This document shows positions 8,830 through 20,905 of a stretch of 64,000 nt of DNA, in pieces. How positions within the stretch are numbered: the first letter of the stretch is position 1; each line of letters opens with the position of its first letter. The notes beneath the pieces are model-generated. The model worked only from the letters and a program-made list of their open reading frames with translations. It had not been told where the DNA came from and searched no databases. A program made the translations under genes and the position numbers. Source of the DNA: Oscillospiraceae bacterium (GTDB lineage Bacteria; Bacillota_A; Clostridia; Oscillospirales; Ruminococcaceae); assembly GCA_017829075.1 (NCBI GenBank), contig JAGAJA010000074.1, positions 1 to 64,000 on the forward strand, read 5' to 3'.

Positions 8830-9309
8830 TTAATCTAACTCAAATCCGCTGAGAACGCGGTCAAGGCTTTTCTTCACGGTAGCGGAGGAGATCCCGGTAT
8901 ATGCCGATATCTCGTCCGGCTGGAATTTCCCGCCGATGTACAGGCTGGAAATCAGCCTGTCAGCATCGTCAAGCTTTGAAAACTCCGCTTTAATGTCATA
9001 TCCTCCGGAGCTGCTTTCGGCTGCCGGGCGGTTCTCATCTGCGTATTCTCTGAATTTCGTGCGTATTCTCGCGCAGAGGTTCTTCATCATGAACGCTCTG
9101 AATGCGTCCTCGCTGCGCAGTTTTCCCATTGCGGACATTGTATCCCTTGCAGTGGCGATTATAAGCTCCACTGCGTCGGTGTCGTTCGCCAAAGAATAAA
9201 AGGCGGTGTAGTACATCTCGCGGTAGAGCGTTTCATAAAGCCGTGCAAAAGCGTTGGTATCTCCTGCCGCTGCCTGCTCTGAAAGCTCCTTGTATTCCCG
9301 CTTGTCCAT
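8830..9309 (-). CDS. ECF-type RNA polymerase sigma factor
   Basis: 159 residues with the two-domain layout of ECF sigma factors. A sigma-2 region lies near residues 15-85 (AFARLYETLYREMYYTAFY, then AFRAFMMKNLCARI). A C-terminal sigma-4 helix-turn-helix follows at about 105-155 (LYIGGKFQPDEISAYTGIS, then SSATVKKSLDRVL). Region 2 is divergent, with weak conservation of the usual DxxQE block, so its promoter set cannot be guessed. It lies between aspS (19 bases upstream) and the large membrane protein (21 bases downstream), which suggests cotranscription and a sigma/partner pair. Confidence 0.8.
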   Translation of the reverse strand: MDKREYKELSEQAAAGDTNAFARLYETLYREMYYTAFYSLANDTDAVELIIATARDTMSAMGKLRSEDAFRAFMMKNLCARIRTKFREYADENRPAAESSSGGYDIKAEFSKLDDADRLISSLYIGGKFQPDEISAYTGISSATVKKSLDRVLSGFELD

Positions 9310-9328
9310 ACCTTCACCGCCTTGTAAA

Positions 9329-11104
<1,776 letters not shown>

Positions 11105-11201
11105 AAAATGTTCCTTCTTTCTTTTATTATACCGGAACAGGCGGCACAGCACGATTTATTTGAAGTCCGCGCAGTACTGCCATTATTCCACATTATTTTT
11201 T

Positions 11202-11230
11202 ATTATACCATTATTCGGACTATTTTTCAA
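11202..11230 (-). promoter_or_regulatory. Promoter of aspS
   Basis: Minus-strand TTGAAA (11225-11230), 17-base spacer, TATAAT (11202-11207). It leaves a leader of about 90 bases. I looked for a T-box in that leader and saw none. Confidence 0.75.
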
Positions 11231-11262
11231 GTAGAAAACCGCAAATATTTGAAAAACTGCTC

Positions 11263-11300
11263 AAAAAAAAGTGCCGCCGGTCTGAATGGTCACCGGCGGC
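11263..11300 (-). terminator. Intrinsic terminator of comM
   Basis: A 9-bp GC stem GCCGCCGGT (11273-11281 with 11292-11300) is followed on the minus strand by an eight-base T tract (complement of 11263-11270). Confidence 0.9.
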
Positions 11301-11315
11301 GCGTTTAGTCAGCGG

Positions 11316-12842
11316 TCATCTGTTCCAGTACTTCCTGTCAAGGCTGCGGAAGCTTATCGCCTGAGCGATATGCGGCTTCTGTATATCTTCGCTGCCCGCA
11401 AGATCGGCACAAGTTCTCGCGACTTTTAATATTCTGTCATAGGCACGGGCTGACAGTCCAAGACGGTCGAAAGCGGCTTTCAGCATTTCCTCTGCATCCG
11501 GAGTGAGCCGGCACACCTCGCCGATTATATCCGAGGTAATGCCGCTGTTGCTTTTTATCGGAGTTCCGGCGAAGCGTTTCTTCTGTATTTCCACTGCTTT
11601 CTGAACTCTTTCAGCAATGGCGGCGGAGCTTTCCTGCGGGACACGGCGGGAAAGGTCGCTGTATTCTACCGGCTTCACCTCTATCTGAATGTCGATTCTA
11701 TCAAGAACCGGCTGGGATATCCTGTTGAGGTAGGCTGTGACTTTCTGCTGGGAGCAGGTGCACTTCTTTGTGGGGCTGCCGAAATTGCCGCAGGGGCAGG
11801 GGTTCATCGCCGCCACAAGCATAACATCACAGGGATAGCTGACTGAGCCGCTTGCCCGTGATATCACGATATCTCCGTTTTCCAGCGGCTGGCGCAGTGC
11901 CTCCAGCACTCTCCGGTCAAACTCCGGCAGCTCGTCCAGAAACAGCACACCGTTGTGGGCAAGGCTTATCTCTCCGGGGCGGGGAATGCTTCCGCCGCCA
12001 ACAAGACCCACCGCTGAAGCGGTATGGCTCACCGCCCGAAACGGACGCTCGGTGATAAGCGGCTCGGCGGGATTTATTTCTCCGGCGACTGAGTATATCT
12101 GGGTGGTTTCTATGCTTTCGGCAAAGGTTATTTCCGGGAGTATCGAGGGAATGCGCTTTGCCAGCATGGATTTACCTGATCCGGGAGGCCCCAGCATAAG
12201 TAAATTGTGGCTTCCGGCTGCGGCAACTTCGATTGCGGACTTGGCGGCAGTCTGCCCCATTACATCTGCGAAATCCGCGATATGCTCGGCGGCGCGGCGT
12301 TTGGGTATGTATTTCTCCTCCGGAGAAAGCCCTGTGCCATGCCGCAGGAACTCTATGATCTGGGTGATATGCTCCGCGCCGTAGACCTCTATCCCGTCAG
12401 CGACTGAGGCTTCCTTTGCGTTGGCTTTGGGCAGGAACACCCGTTTGATGCCGTTCTGCGCGGCGGTGAGTACCATGGAAAGCGCGCCGTTTACCGGGGC
12501 AAGACCTCCGTCCAGAGAAAGCTCACCGATAAACACGCTGTCCGACAGATCAGCGGTTATCAGTCCGCCCAGCTTCATCAGAGCTGTGATTATCGGCAGA
12601 TCAAACATTGAGCCGATCTTTCGGACGCTTGCCGGTGCAAGATTTACCGTCACCCTACCGTTGAGCAGCTTAAGCTCAAGCTGCCCCAGAACCGCACGGA
12701 TACGAGCTTTGCTTTCCTGCACGGCAATATCCGGCATTCCAACTATGTCAAAGGTGGGCTGACCGGGGGAAATGCTCGCCTGAACCGTCACCATAAAGGC
12801 GTTTAAACCGAATAGTCCGGCGCTGTTTATCTGACTGAACAT
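11316..12842 (-). CDS. comM: YifB/ComM-family Mg-chelatase-like AAA+ ATPase
   Basis: 508 residues, full length for the family. The N-terminal ChlI-like domain (FDIVGMPDIAVQESKARIRA) is followed by a AAA+ module with Walker A GPPGSGKSML near residue 217 and Walker B VLFLDELPEF, then Zn-type cysteines (CPCGNFG...KCTC) and a C-terminal Mg_chelatase_C helical domain. In naturally competent bacteria ComM is a hexameric helicase that promotes branch migration during transformation. The homologue here may act in recombination generally. ATG at 12842 with an AGGAG site. Monocistronic. Confidence 0.93.
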   Translation of the reverse strand: MFSQINSAGLFGLNAFMVTVQASISPGQPTFDIVGMPDIAVQESKARIRAVLGQLELKLLNGRVTVNLAPASVRKIGSMFDLPIITALMKLGGLITADLSDSVFIGELSLDGGLAPVNGALSMVLTAAQNGIKRVFLPKANAKEASVADGIEVYGAEHITQIIEFLRHGTGLSPEEKYIPKRRAAEHIADFADVMGQTAAKSAIEVAAAGSHNLLMLGPPGSGKSMLAKRIPSILPEITFAESIETTQIYSVAGEINPAEPLITERPFRAVSHTASAVGLVGGGSIPRPGEISLAHNGVLFLDELPEFDRRVLEALRQPLENGDIVISRASGSVSYPCDVMLVAAMNPCPCGNFGSPTKKCTCSQQKVTAYLNRISQPVLDRIDIQIEVKPVEYSDLSRRVPQESSAAIAERVQKAVEIQKKRFAGTPIKSNSGITSDIIGEVCRLTPDAEEMLKAAFDRLGLSARAYDRILKVARTCADLAGSEDIQKPHIAQAISFRSLDRKYWNR

Positions 12843-12893
12843 CTGTATACTCCTAATTTAAAAGGTATTTTCCGGATCTGACCGTCATCTACT

Positions 12894-12922
12894 ATTTTAC
12901 AGAACATTGCGTTATTTGTCAA
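12894..12922 (-). promoter_or_regulatory. Promoter of comM
   Basis: Minus-strand TTGACA (12917-12922), 17-base spacer, TAAAAT (12894-12899), about 52 bases before the ATG. Confidence 0.8.
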
Positions 12923-13000
12923 TAGGGCTTCACACTCTGTTCAACTTTAGTTTTTTCAGACAACCGTCACAAAACGGACATTTATTTTATTTTTTAATAC

Positions 13001-13029
13001 TTGAAATGTTTATTAGTTTGTGATATAAT
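13001..13029 (+). promoter_or_regulatory. Promoter of the dehydratase activase gene
   Basis: TTGAAA (13001-13006), 17-base spacer ending TTTGTGA, TATAAT (13024-13029). Divergent from the comM promoter in the same intergenic region. Confidence 0.85.
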
Positions 13030-13097
13030 TACCTTGTATATTTCTAGAAGATAAAAAAATGTAATTATTTGTTTTTGCGGAAAGGATTTGATATTTT

Positions 13098-16000
13098 TTG
13101 AAGCGTGTAGGACTTGATATCGGCTCTACAACAGTAAAGGCTGCGGTTATCGGCGAGAATGACGAGCTTCTGTACAGCCAGTACAGACGGCATTTCTCGG
13201 ATATCCGCAAGACTGTTTATGATATTATTGAAGAAGTCGGCGAAAATTTCAAGGGCGAGCGGGTGCTTATCGCAGTCACCGGCTCCGGCGGTATTTCTGT
13301 ATCCAAATGGCTGGGGATACCGTTCGTGCAAGAGGTTGCAGCTGGCACAAATGCCATAAAAAAGCTCATTCCCCGGACGGACGTTGCGATAGAGCTTGGC
13401 GGCGAGGACGCGAAAATTACATATCTCACCGGAGGACTGGAGCAGAGAATGAACGGCTCCTGCGCCGGAGGCACAGGAGCATTCATCGACCAGATGGCGG
13501 CGCTTCTCAACACTGATATCGGCGGACTTAACGAGCTTGCCAAGGAGCACACTACGATCTACCCGATTGCTTCCCGCTGCGGCGTATTCGCAAAGAGCGA
13601 CATTCAGCCGCTGCTGAACGACGGCGCAAAGCGCTCTGATGTGGCTGCTTCGGTTTTCCAGTCGGTGGTAAATCAGACGATAAGCGGTCTTGCCTGTGGA
13701 AAGCCCATTCACGGAAATGTGGCATTTTTAGGCGGCCCGCTGCATTATCTCTCCGAGCTGAGAGCAAGATTTATTGAAACACTGCACCTCACCGATGAGC
13801 AGATAATCTTCCCGGAGAACGCGAACCTGTTTGTGGCAATGGGCTGCGCTTTCTCGGACGAAACTGCGGAAGCCGACCTTGATGCGCTGGTAAAGAAAGC
13901 CGGCAGCCTTGAAACCGCGCAGATGCGGGAGGTTGAGCGGCTTGCTCCGCTTTTCAAGAACGATCAGGAGCTTGAGGAATTCAAGGAGCGTCACGCAAAG
14001 GCGGTAATTCCGGTTGCGGAGCTTTCAAAGCACCATGGAGCGTGCTACCTCGGAATTGACGCGGGTTCGACCACCACAAAGGCGGTGCTGCTGAACAAGG
14101 ACGCTGAGATACTTTTCTCCCACTACAACGGCAACGGCGGCGATCCGCTGAAGTCTGTCATCGGCATTCTGAAAGAGATTTACAGCATTCTGCCGGAGGA
14201 CGCTTATATCGCAAAAGCCTGCGCCACCGGCTACGGAGAGCATCTCATCAAGGCGGCTCTGGGCGCGGATTTCGGCGAGATCGAAACTATGGCGCACTAC
14301 AAGGCGGCGGATAAGATCCTGCCCGGCGCGGAGTTCATTCTGGACATCGGCGGTCAGGACATGAAGTGCATGAGGGTCAAGAACGGTGAGATCGAGAGCA
14401 TTTTGCTGAACGAAGCCTGCTCCAGCGGCTGCGGTTCGTTCATTGAGAACTTCGCAAACGCTCTGGGTATGTCCTCCTCCGCATTCGCGCAGCTTGGACT
14501 TACTTCGGAGAACCCTGTTGACCTCGGCTCACGCTGCACAGTATTCATGAATTCCCGCGTAAAGCAGGCGCAGAAAGAGGGCGCGACGGTTGCGGATATC
14601 TCCGCAGGTCTGTCCTATTCTGTGGTAAAGAATGCGCTGTTCAAGGTAATAAAGTTGCGTGATACCTCCACAATGGGCGATAAGATTATCGTTCAGGGCG
14701 GTACATTTATGAATAACTCCGTGCTCCGTGCGTTTGAGCTCATCTGCGGAAAGAACGTAGTTCGTCCGGACAAGGCGGGGCTTATGGGCGCATACGGAAG
14801 TGCGCTTATTGCTATCGAGCGTGACGACGGAAAGGGAAGCACCATAGCAAAGGCTGACAAGCTTGAGGACTTCAAGGTTGAGAAAACCACGGCGCGCTGC
14901 GGAAAATGCTCCAACAACTGCCTGCTGACTATCACGAAATTCCCGGACGGCAAGCGTTACATAAGCAACAACCGCTGCGAGCGCGGCGCGGGCAATGTTT
15001 CCACCGGGGAGAAGCTGCCCAATCTGTTCGATTATAAATATCATCTGCTTTTCGATCGGGAGAGCCTTCCGGAAAGCACTGCCAAGCGCGGCGTTGTAGG
15101 ACTTCCGAGGGTGCTGGGTATGTACGAGAATTACCCGCTGTGGCATACCCTGTTCACGGAGCTGGGCTTCTCGGTGAAGCTTTCGCCCAAATCCTCCCGT
15201 GAGATATACGACCGGGGCATTGAAACCATGCCCTCTGAGTCGGTTTGCTACCCGGCGAAGCTTGCCCACGGGCATATTCAGGCGCTTATTGACGATGGTG
15301 TGAAGTTTATATTCTACCCGGCAATGCCCTACGAAATGTCAGAAAATAACGGCGCGGACAACCATTACAACTGCCCGGTTGTCGCTACATACAGCGAGGT
15401 AATCAAGAATTCAGTGCCGGAGCTGCGTAAGGATGTCAAGTTCATGAACCCGTTCCTGCCGATATTCCATAAAAAGCGCATGGCGGAGCGGCTTTACGAG
15501 GAGTTCACAAAGGAATTCCCGGAGGGCGGCTTCACAAAGGCGGAGATAACCGCTGCTTTGGACAAGGCTTATGCCGAGGACGAGAAATTCAAGGAGGAAA
15601 TGCACCGCAAGGGCGAGGAAACGCTGAAATTCCTTGAGGAAAATGGCAAATCTGGTATCGTCCTTGCTGGCAGACCTTATCATATCGACCCGGAGATAAA
15701 CCACGGACTTCCGGAAATGATTGCCGGCTACGGCTTTGCGGTGCTGACCGAGGACAGCGTTGCTCATCTGGAGCAGGTGGTGCGTCCTATCCGTATCGTG
15801 GATCAGTGGACGTATCATTCAAGGCTGTACGCAGCGGCGCACGTTGTCGGAAAGCACGACTGCCTGGAGCTTGTGCAGCTCAACAGCTTCGGCTGCGGTC
15901 TGGACGCAATCACCACCGATCAGGTTCAGGAGATACTCCGCAGCTTCGGCAAGCTTTACACCTGCCTCAAGATAGACGAGGTGAACAACCTCGGCGCGGC

Positions 16001-17387
16001 TAGAATTCGTCTGCGTTCGCTTATCTCGGTAGTCGAGGAGCGCAAGCGCCACAACTACAAGCCGGTAATGGGACATCTAGGCTATGTTCCTCAGCCGGAA
16101 TTTACAGAGGAAATGCGCAAAAAGCACACTATCCTCTGTCCTCAGATGGCGCCTATCCACTTCGACCTGCTGGAGGCTGCGTTCGGTCATTCCGGCTATA
16201 ATGTGGTAATTCTCAACGACTGCTCAAAGGCGGTGGTTGACGAGGGTCTGAAGTACGTCAACAACGACGCCTGCTACCCGTCGATACTTATTGTGGGTCA
16301 GCTTATTCACGCGCTTAACAGCGGAAAATACGACCTCAATAACACCTCGGTTATGATAACCCAGACCGGCGGTGCCTGCCGCGCGACCAACTACGTTGGT
16401 ATGCTGAAAAAGGCGCTTAAGGACTCCGGTCACGGAGATATCCCGCTGATATCGCTGAACGTTGTCGGGCTTGAAAAGCAGAGCGGTTTTAAGCTGACTG
16501 TTCCGCTGGCGATAAGGGCGTTCATGGCGATAATCTACGGCGATGTGCTTTCCCGCTGCCTGTATAAAGTCCGCCCCTACGAAGTGGAAAAAGGCTCTGC
16601 GAATGCGCTCTACGAGAAGTGGAGAGTTTTCCTGCGGGAGGAGATGAAGAGCCTTTCGCTGCCGCGCTTCAATAAGAATGTGCGCAATATCGTAAAGGAG
16701 TTCTCGGAGTTCCCGGTGCGGGATATCAAGAAGCCGCGTATCGGACTTGTCGGAGAAATTCTTGTAAAGTTCCACCCGGTGGCAAACAACAATATCATCG
16801 GTCTGCTTGAAAACGAGGGCTGCGAGGTGGTAGTTCCCGACCTCATGGGCTTCTTCTACTACATCTGCTCTCATGGAAAGACCAAGCGGGAGCTGCTCTA
16901 CACCACCCGCACAAAGGCGTTCTTTGAGGACGCAGCGGTAAAGGCGTTCAACTTCATGGAGCGCAGCTACCGCAGCGCGGTCAAGGGAACAAAGTTTGGC
17001 TGCCCCGGCGATATCTACGAGATGCGGGAGTCGGTTCGTTCGATTGTTTCCCCTGGAAACATCGCGGGAGAGGGCTGGTTCCTGTCGGCGGAAATGCTGG
17101 AGCTTATTGGCGAGGGAGTGCCTAACATCGTATGTATGCAGCCCTTTGCCTGCCTGCCCAACCACGTCACCGGTAAGGGAGTTATCGGCGAGCTTCGCCG
17201 CCAGCACCCGGAATCAAACATCGTTGCGGTGGATTTCGACCCCGGTGCTTCCGAGGTAAATCAGGTGAACAGAATAAAGCTCATGCTGACGCAGGCATTT
17301 GCTAATGCGGGAATAAGCCGCAGAAGCACTGTAAATATCGAGCCGGACGATAAGTATTCGCAGCTTATCGGGGCGATGAACAAGTAA
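13098..17387 (+). CDS. 2-hydroxyacyl-CoA dehydratase activase-related giant protein (tandem BadF/BcrA ATPase, DUF2229)
   Basis: 1429 residues. Two ASKHA ATPase domains lie in tandem: about 4-255 ([33 protein letters not shown]) and about 317-575 ([35 protein letters not shown]). The paired Cys motifs are those that hold the bridging 4Fe-4S cluster in activases. A further Cys cluster (CGKCSNNC) lies near 600, then a DUF2229 domain from about 665, and a long C-terminal part with dehydratase-subunit-like features. Activases use ATP to push one electron into radical dehydratases. No dehydratase subunit gene is adjacent, so the client is unknown. TTG start with AAGGA upstream. This fusion form is common in Clostridia. 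Confidence 0.9.
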   Translation: MKRVGLDIGSTTVKAAVIGENDELLYSQYRRHFSDIRKTVYDIIEEVGENFKGERVLIAVTGSGGISVSKWLGIPFVQEVAAGTNAIKKLIPRTDVAIELGGEDAKITYLTGGLEQRMNGSCAGGTGAFIDQMAALLNTDIGGLNELAKEHTTIYPIASRCGVFAKSDIQPLLNDGAKRSDVAASVFQSVVNQTISGLACGKPIHGNVAFLGGPLHYLSELRARFIETLHLTDEQIIFPENANLFVAMGCAFSDETAEADLDALVKKAGSLETAQMREVERLAPLFKNDQELEEFKERHAKAVIPVAELSKHHGACYLGIDAGSTTTKAVLLNKDAEILFSHYNGNGGDPLKSVIGILKEIYSILPEDAYIAKACATGYGEHLIKAALGADFGEIETMAHYKAADKILPGAEFILDIGGQDMKCMRVKNGEIESILLNEACSSGCGSFIENFANALGMSSSAFAQLGLTSENPVDLGSRCTVFMNSRVKQAQKEGATVADISAGLSYSVVKNALFKVIKLRDTSTMGDKIIVQGGTFMNNSVLRAFELICGKNVVRPDKAGLMGAYGSALIAIERDDGKGSTIAKADKLEDFKVEKTTARCGKCSNNCLLTITKFPDGKRYISNNRCERGAGNVSTGEKLPNLFDYKYHLLFDRESLPESTAKRGVVGLPRVLGMYENYPLWHTLFTELGFSVKLSPKSSREIYDRGIETMPSESVCYPAKLAHGHIQALIDDGVKFIFYPAMPYEMSENNGADNHYNCPVVATYSEVIKNSVPELRKDVKFMNPFLPIFHKKRMAERLYEEFTKEFPEGGFTKAEITAALDKAYAEDEKFKEEMHRKGEETLKFLEENGKSGIVLAGRPYHIDPEINHGLPEMIAGYGFAVLTEDSVAHLEQVVRPIRIVDQWTYHSRLYAAAHVVGKHDCLELVQLNSFGCGLDAITTDQVQEILRSFGKLYTCLKIDEVNNLGAARIRLRSLISVVEERKRHNYKPVMGHLGYVPQPEFTEEMRKKHTILCPQMAPIHFDLLEAAFGHSGYNVVILNDCSKAVVDEGLKYVNNDACYPSILIVGQLIHALNSGKYDLNNTSVMITQTGGACRATNYVGMLKKALKDSGHGDIPLISLNVVGLEKQSGFKLTVPLAIRAFMAIIYGDVLSRCLYKVRPYEVEKGSANALYEKWRVFLREEMKSLSLPRFNKNVRNIVKEFSEFPVRDIKKPRIGLVGEILVKFHPVANNNIIGLLENEGCEVVVPDLMGFFYYICSHGKTKRELLYTTRTKAFFEDAAVKAFNFMERSYRSAVKGTKFGCPGDIYEMRESVRSIVSPGNIAGEGWFLSAEMLELIGEGVPNIVCMQPFACLPNHVTGKGVIGELRRQHPESNIVAVDFDPGASEVNQVNRIKLMLTQAFANAGISRRSTVNIEPDDKYSQLIGAMNK

Positions 17388-17425
17388 TGCAATACATTTA
17401 TTCAGTTTAGTGAAAGGATCAAATC

Positions 17426-18349
17426 ATGGCATCAACAAAATTTACAACAGAGAACAAGGAAAACAACAAGAAGAACATCAGCTTCTGGGTATTGATCGGA
17501 GTTATCACAGTATTTCTGCTGATAGTTCTGTTCAATTGCTTCACAGTTGTGAACGAGGGCTATATCGGTGTGAAATACCAGTTTGGAAAGATAGTTTCCA
17601 GCGACCTCTCCGCAGGTCTTAACTTCCACATTCCCTTTATTGAGGAAATTCAGGAGGTAGACACCCGTGAGCAGATCTATTCTATCCAGACCAACGCGTA
17701 TACCAGCGACACCCAGACGGTGGATCAGCTTTCCCTCAAGATGAACTATTACTATGACGGTACAAAGCTGTCTGAAATCATTCGTACCATCGGCATTTCA
17801 AATGTAGAAACAAAGCTGCTTGTTCCGAATGTGGCGAAGATCGCCAAGAATGAGATAGGTAAGGTTCGCGCTGAGGATCTTGTTCAGACACGTTCCGAGG
17901 TTCAGAATGCAATATACGAGTCCCTCAAGGAGACCCTTGAGCCGAGCGGAATTATCGTAACCGCGTTCGCTATCGAGAATCTGTCCTTTGACTCCGCATT
18001 TGAGCAGTCCATTCAGGCAAAGGTAATCGCTGCGCAGGACGCTCTGAAGATGCAGAACAAGACCGCCGAGAAGGAAGAAGAGGCTAAGCAGCAGGTCATT
18101 GCGGCTCAGGCGGAGGCAGACTCCCAGAAGATAAAGGCTGACGCAGAGGCTTATGCGATCAAGGCGGTTCAGGAGCAGCTTGAAAAGAGCCCGAATTACA
18201 TCGACTACCTCAAGATAAACAACTGGAACGGCGTACTTCCTCAGGCAATAGGAACAGAGGTAAATCCGTTCATCGCGCTTGACAGCAGCACCGTTTCCAG
18301 CAGAGTGACAGGTGGTACAAATACTGCTGCTGCGTCTGCCGCTGAATAA
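17426..18349 (+). CDS. SPFH/band 7 (prohibitin-like) membrane protein
   Basis: 307 residues. An N-terminal transmembrane helix (about 19-42) is followed by a prohibitin/HflC-type SPFH domain (VVNEGYIGVKYQFGKIV, then VDTREQIYSIQ) to about 190. An Ala/Glu/Lys-rich coiled coil (about 195-250) precedes a low-complexity tail. SPFH proteins form large oligomeric rings or caps in the membrane and often regulate membrane proteases. ATG with an AAAGGA site, 38 bases after the activase stop, with no terminator between, so cotranscription is possible. An hflK/hflC partner is not present. Confidence 0.88.
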   Translation: MASTKFTTENKENNKKNISFWVLIGVITVFLLIVLFNCFTVVNEGYIGVKYQFGKIVSSDLSAGLNFHIPFIEEIQEVDTREQIYSIQTNAYTSDTQTVDQLSLKMNYYYDGTKLSEIIRTIGISNVETKLLVPNVAKIAKNEIGKVRAEDLVQTRSEVQNAIYESLKETLEPSGIIVTAFAIENLSFDSAFEQSIQAKVIAAQDALKMQNKTAEKEEEAKQQVIAAQAEADSQKIKADAEAYAIKAVQEQLEKSPNYIDYLKINNWNGVLPQAIGTEVNPFIALDSSTVSSRVTGGTNTAAASAAE

Positions 18350-18359
18350 TCAAGGGAAA

Positions 18360-18438
18360 CGCTGACTAAACCAAATTCGCCACGCTCAAACGAGCATACT
18401 CACGCGGCTGAATTTGGTACGCTTCGCTTTATTCAGCG
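18360..18438. repeat. Imperfect palindromic element after the SPFH gene
   Basis: CCAAATTC (18371-18378) pairs with GAATTTGG (18410-18417). The outer arms CGCTGACT (18360-18367) and ATTCAGCG (18431-18438) pair over six of eight bases. The interior and the right arm contain further small hairpins. It looks like a cruciform or small REP-like element. No second copy was found in the window. Confidence 0.5.
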
Positions 18439-18476
18439 TATCTCAAGAGACAATACAGAAAAACAGACTGGAAATG

Positions 18477-18504
18477 CCGGGCGGTGTTCATCGCCCGGAA
18501 TTTT
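18477..18504 (+). terminator. Terminator hairpin before pcrA
   Basis: 7-bp stem CCGGGCG/CGCCCGG (18477-18483 with 18492-18498) followed by AATTTTCC. It probably ends the activase-SPFH transcript; its T tail is short. Confidence 0.6.
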
Positions 18505-18528
18505 CCGCATTAAAGGAAGGGTAATATT

Positions 18529-20880
18529 TTGGATTATAACACCTTAAAGCGCAATGCGCTGACAAGCTTTTTTTCAAGAACGAACGAAATGCAGCGCAAG
18601 GCTGTGTTCAGAGTGAAAGGCGCTGTGCTTATCATTGCCGGCGCGGGCAGCGGAAAGACAACTGTTCTCTGCAACAGGATAGCCAATATGATGCGCTTCG
18701 GCAACGCATATCTTGACAACGAGGAGCGGGGCATCACCGCCGAGGAGGAGCAGTTCCTGAGGGACTTCCCCGCAATGGAAAAGACCCCGGAAAACGCGGC
18801 TCGGCTCGCCGAGATCGTTTCCGTTGACCCGGTGAACCCGTGGAATATCCTTGCGATTACCTTTACGAACAAGGCTGCCGGAGAGCTGAAAACACGTCTT
18901 ATTGACATGATCGGCGAGGGCGCGGAGAAAATCAACGCGTCCACGTTCCATTCCGCCTGCGTCAAGATACTTCGCCGGGAGATCGAGAACCTCGGATATC
19001 AGCGCAGCTTTACTATTTACGACGAGGACGACTCCAAGCGGGTGATCAAGGACGTGATGAAGAAGCTCCAGCTTGACGAAAAGGTGTACAATCCCAAGGT
19101 TTTCCGGAATATGATCTCCCGCTGCAAGGACAAGATGATCTCCCCGGAGGAGTACGCTCCCATGGCGAATGCGTCCGGAGATGTTATGGAGAAACGCTGC
19201 TCGGAGGTCTACACCCAGTATCAGAACGCGCTCCGCAGCGCCAGCGCTGTGGATTTCGATGATATAATCTATCTCACGGTGAAGTTGTTTGAGGATTTCC
19301 CGGATGTGCTTGATCACTACCGCCATCTGTACAAGTACATCATGGTGGACGAGTATCAGGACACCAACGTTGCGCAGTACAAGCTGATATCACTGCTTGC
19401 AGGGCAGAACGGAAATCTGTGCGTTGTGGGCGACGACGATCAGAGTATCTATCGCTTCCGGGGCGCGACTATCGAGAATATCCTGAGTTTTGAGAAGCAG
19501 TACCCCGGCTGCGAGGTGATACGGCTGGAGCAGAACTACCGTTCCACCGAGAATATCCTAAATGCGGCGAACGCAGTGATACGCAACAACAAGCAGCGCA
19601 AGGACAAAGCTCTCTGGTCTGACCTCGGCGAGGGTGAGAAGATAAAGTGCTGCAACTTTGAGAGCGAGATAGCAGAGGCACGGTTCGTAGCGGATACAAT
19701 CCTTGAGGGCGTGAAGAACGGTAAGCATTTCACCGACTATGCGCTGCTGTACCGCAGCAATTCACAGTCAAGAAGCTTTGAGAATACTCTTGCCCGCTCC
19801 GGAGTTCCCTATACGATAGTCGGAGGACTTAGATTCTATGACCGCAAAGAAATAAAGGATATCATGTCCTATCTTGCGGTGCTGAATAATCCCTATGACA
19901 CGGTGCGCTTCCGCAGGATAATCAACGAGCCGAAGCGTGGAATAGGAGACGCAACGGTGGAGGAGATAATCCGTGTGGCAGAGGGGCTGAATATGTCCCC
20001 GATAGAGGTCTGCCGGGAGGCGATCCAGTTTGAAACTCTTTCGAGAAAGGCGGCTGCGCTGAAAGCTGCGGCTAACCTTTTTGACGAACTGGACGAGCTT
20101 GCGGACACACTGCCGCTGGACGAGCTTATTGACGCAGTTGCCGAGAAATCCGGCTACATAAAGGCTATGCAGGCGCTTGGCGATGAGGGCGCGGGCAGAA
20201 TAGACAACATCAATGAGCTTAAGTCCAACGCACTTTCTATGATGCAGGAAAATGAGGAGGTCACTCTCCCGGATTTCCTTGAGCAGGTGGCTCTGGTGTC
20301 CGACCTTGACAGCTACGACGGAGAGTTGGACAGGGTTTCCCTTATGACTATGCACAGCGCAAAGGGACTGGAATTTGACACGGTGTTCCTTGTGGGCGCA
20401 GAGGACAACATCTTCCCCAGCTACCGCAGTATCAACGACCCGGCGGAAATGGAGGAGGAGCGGCGGCTCGCATACGTTGCGATAACCAGAGCAAAGAGAA
20501 TGCTGTACATCACCCACACCTCCTATCGTGTGCTTTATGGTCAGACCATGAGGAACCGTCTTTCTACATTTGTACGGGAAATTCCGGAAAATCTGATCGA
20601 AAAATCCGGAGAGCGTGTAAGGCAGACTCAGTCCACATGGAAGAAGCCGGAGAAACCTAACTACCTTGCGCAGGAAGCTGCAATGATGGCGGCGAAGCCC
20701 GCTCCGGTGGCAACAGGAGTTGTATTTGCGGCTGGCGACCGGGTAAAGCACAATGTTTTCGGGCAGGGAACTGTTGACGACGCAAAGCGCATGGGCAACG
20801 ACACAATGCTGACTATCACATTCGACAACGGTCAGACTAAGAAAGTAATGGCGAATTTCGCACGGATAGAGAAGCTGTGA
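18529..20880 (+). CDS. pcrA: UvrD/PcrA-type superfamily 1 DNA helicase
   Basis: 783 residues. All SF1A motifs are present: I (AGAGSGKTTVL, about residue 41), Ia (ITFTNKAAGELK), II (VDEYQDTN), III (GDDDQSIYRFRGA), IV (LEQNYRST), V (MHSAKGLEFDTVFL) and VI (EERRLAYVAITRAK). A C-terminal Tudor-like tail (DRVKHNVFGQGTV) is typical of PcrA and binds RNA polymerase. An acidic insertion of about 35 residues follows motif I. It acts in replication, repair and transcription-coupled events. The TTG at 18529 has a GGAAGG site 9 bases upstream. The next gene follows after 25 bases. Confidence 0.95.
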   Translation: MDYNTLKRNALTSFFSRTNEMQRKAVFRVKGAVLIIAGAGSGKTTVLCNRIANMMRFGNAYLDNEERGITAEEEQFLRDFPAMEKTPENAARLAEIVSVDPVNPWNILAITFTNKAAGELKTRLIDMIGEGAEKINASTFHSACVKILRREIENLGYQRSFTIYDEDDSKRVIKDVMKKLQLDEKVYNPKVFRNMISRCKDKMISPEEYAPMANASGDVMEKRCSEVYTQYQNALRSASAVDFDDIIYLTVKLFEDFPDVLDHYRHLYKYIMVDEYQDTNVAQYKLISLLAGQNGNLCVVGDDDQSIYRFRGATIENILSFEKQYPGCEVIRLEQNYRSTENILNAANAVIRNNKQRKDKALWSDLGEGEKIKCCNFESEIAEARFVADTILEGVKNGKHFTDYALLYRSNSQSRSFENTLARSGVPYTIVGGLRFYDRKEIKDIMSYLAVLNNPYDTVRFRRIINEPKRGIGDATVEEIIRVAEGLNMSPIEVCREAIQFETLSRKAAALKAAANLFDELDELADTLPLDELIDAVAEKSGYIKAMQALGDEGAGRIDNINELKSNALSMMQENEEVTLPDFLEQVALVSDLDSYDGELDRVSLMTMHSAKGLEFDTVFLVGAEDNIFPSYRSINDPAEMEEERRLAYVAITRAKRMLYITHTSYRVLYGQTMRNRLSTFVREIPENLIEKSGERVRQTQSTWKKPEKPNYLAQEAAMMAAKPAPVATGVVFAAGDRVKHNVFGQGTVDDAKRMGNDTMLTITFDNGQTKKVMANFARIEKL

Positions 20881-20905
20881 ACACAGAGGGACAGGAGGTG
20901 ATTAT

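Noticed and set aside
11105..11201. Possible T-box in the aspS leader
   Set aside because: No AGGGTGGNACCGCG-like sequence and no competing terminator are visible.
19768..20751. A 327-codon antisense frame inside pcrA, and similar frames in the activase and the histidine kinase
   Set aside because: They lie opposite helicase, ATPase and kinase motifs, and none has a start context.
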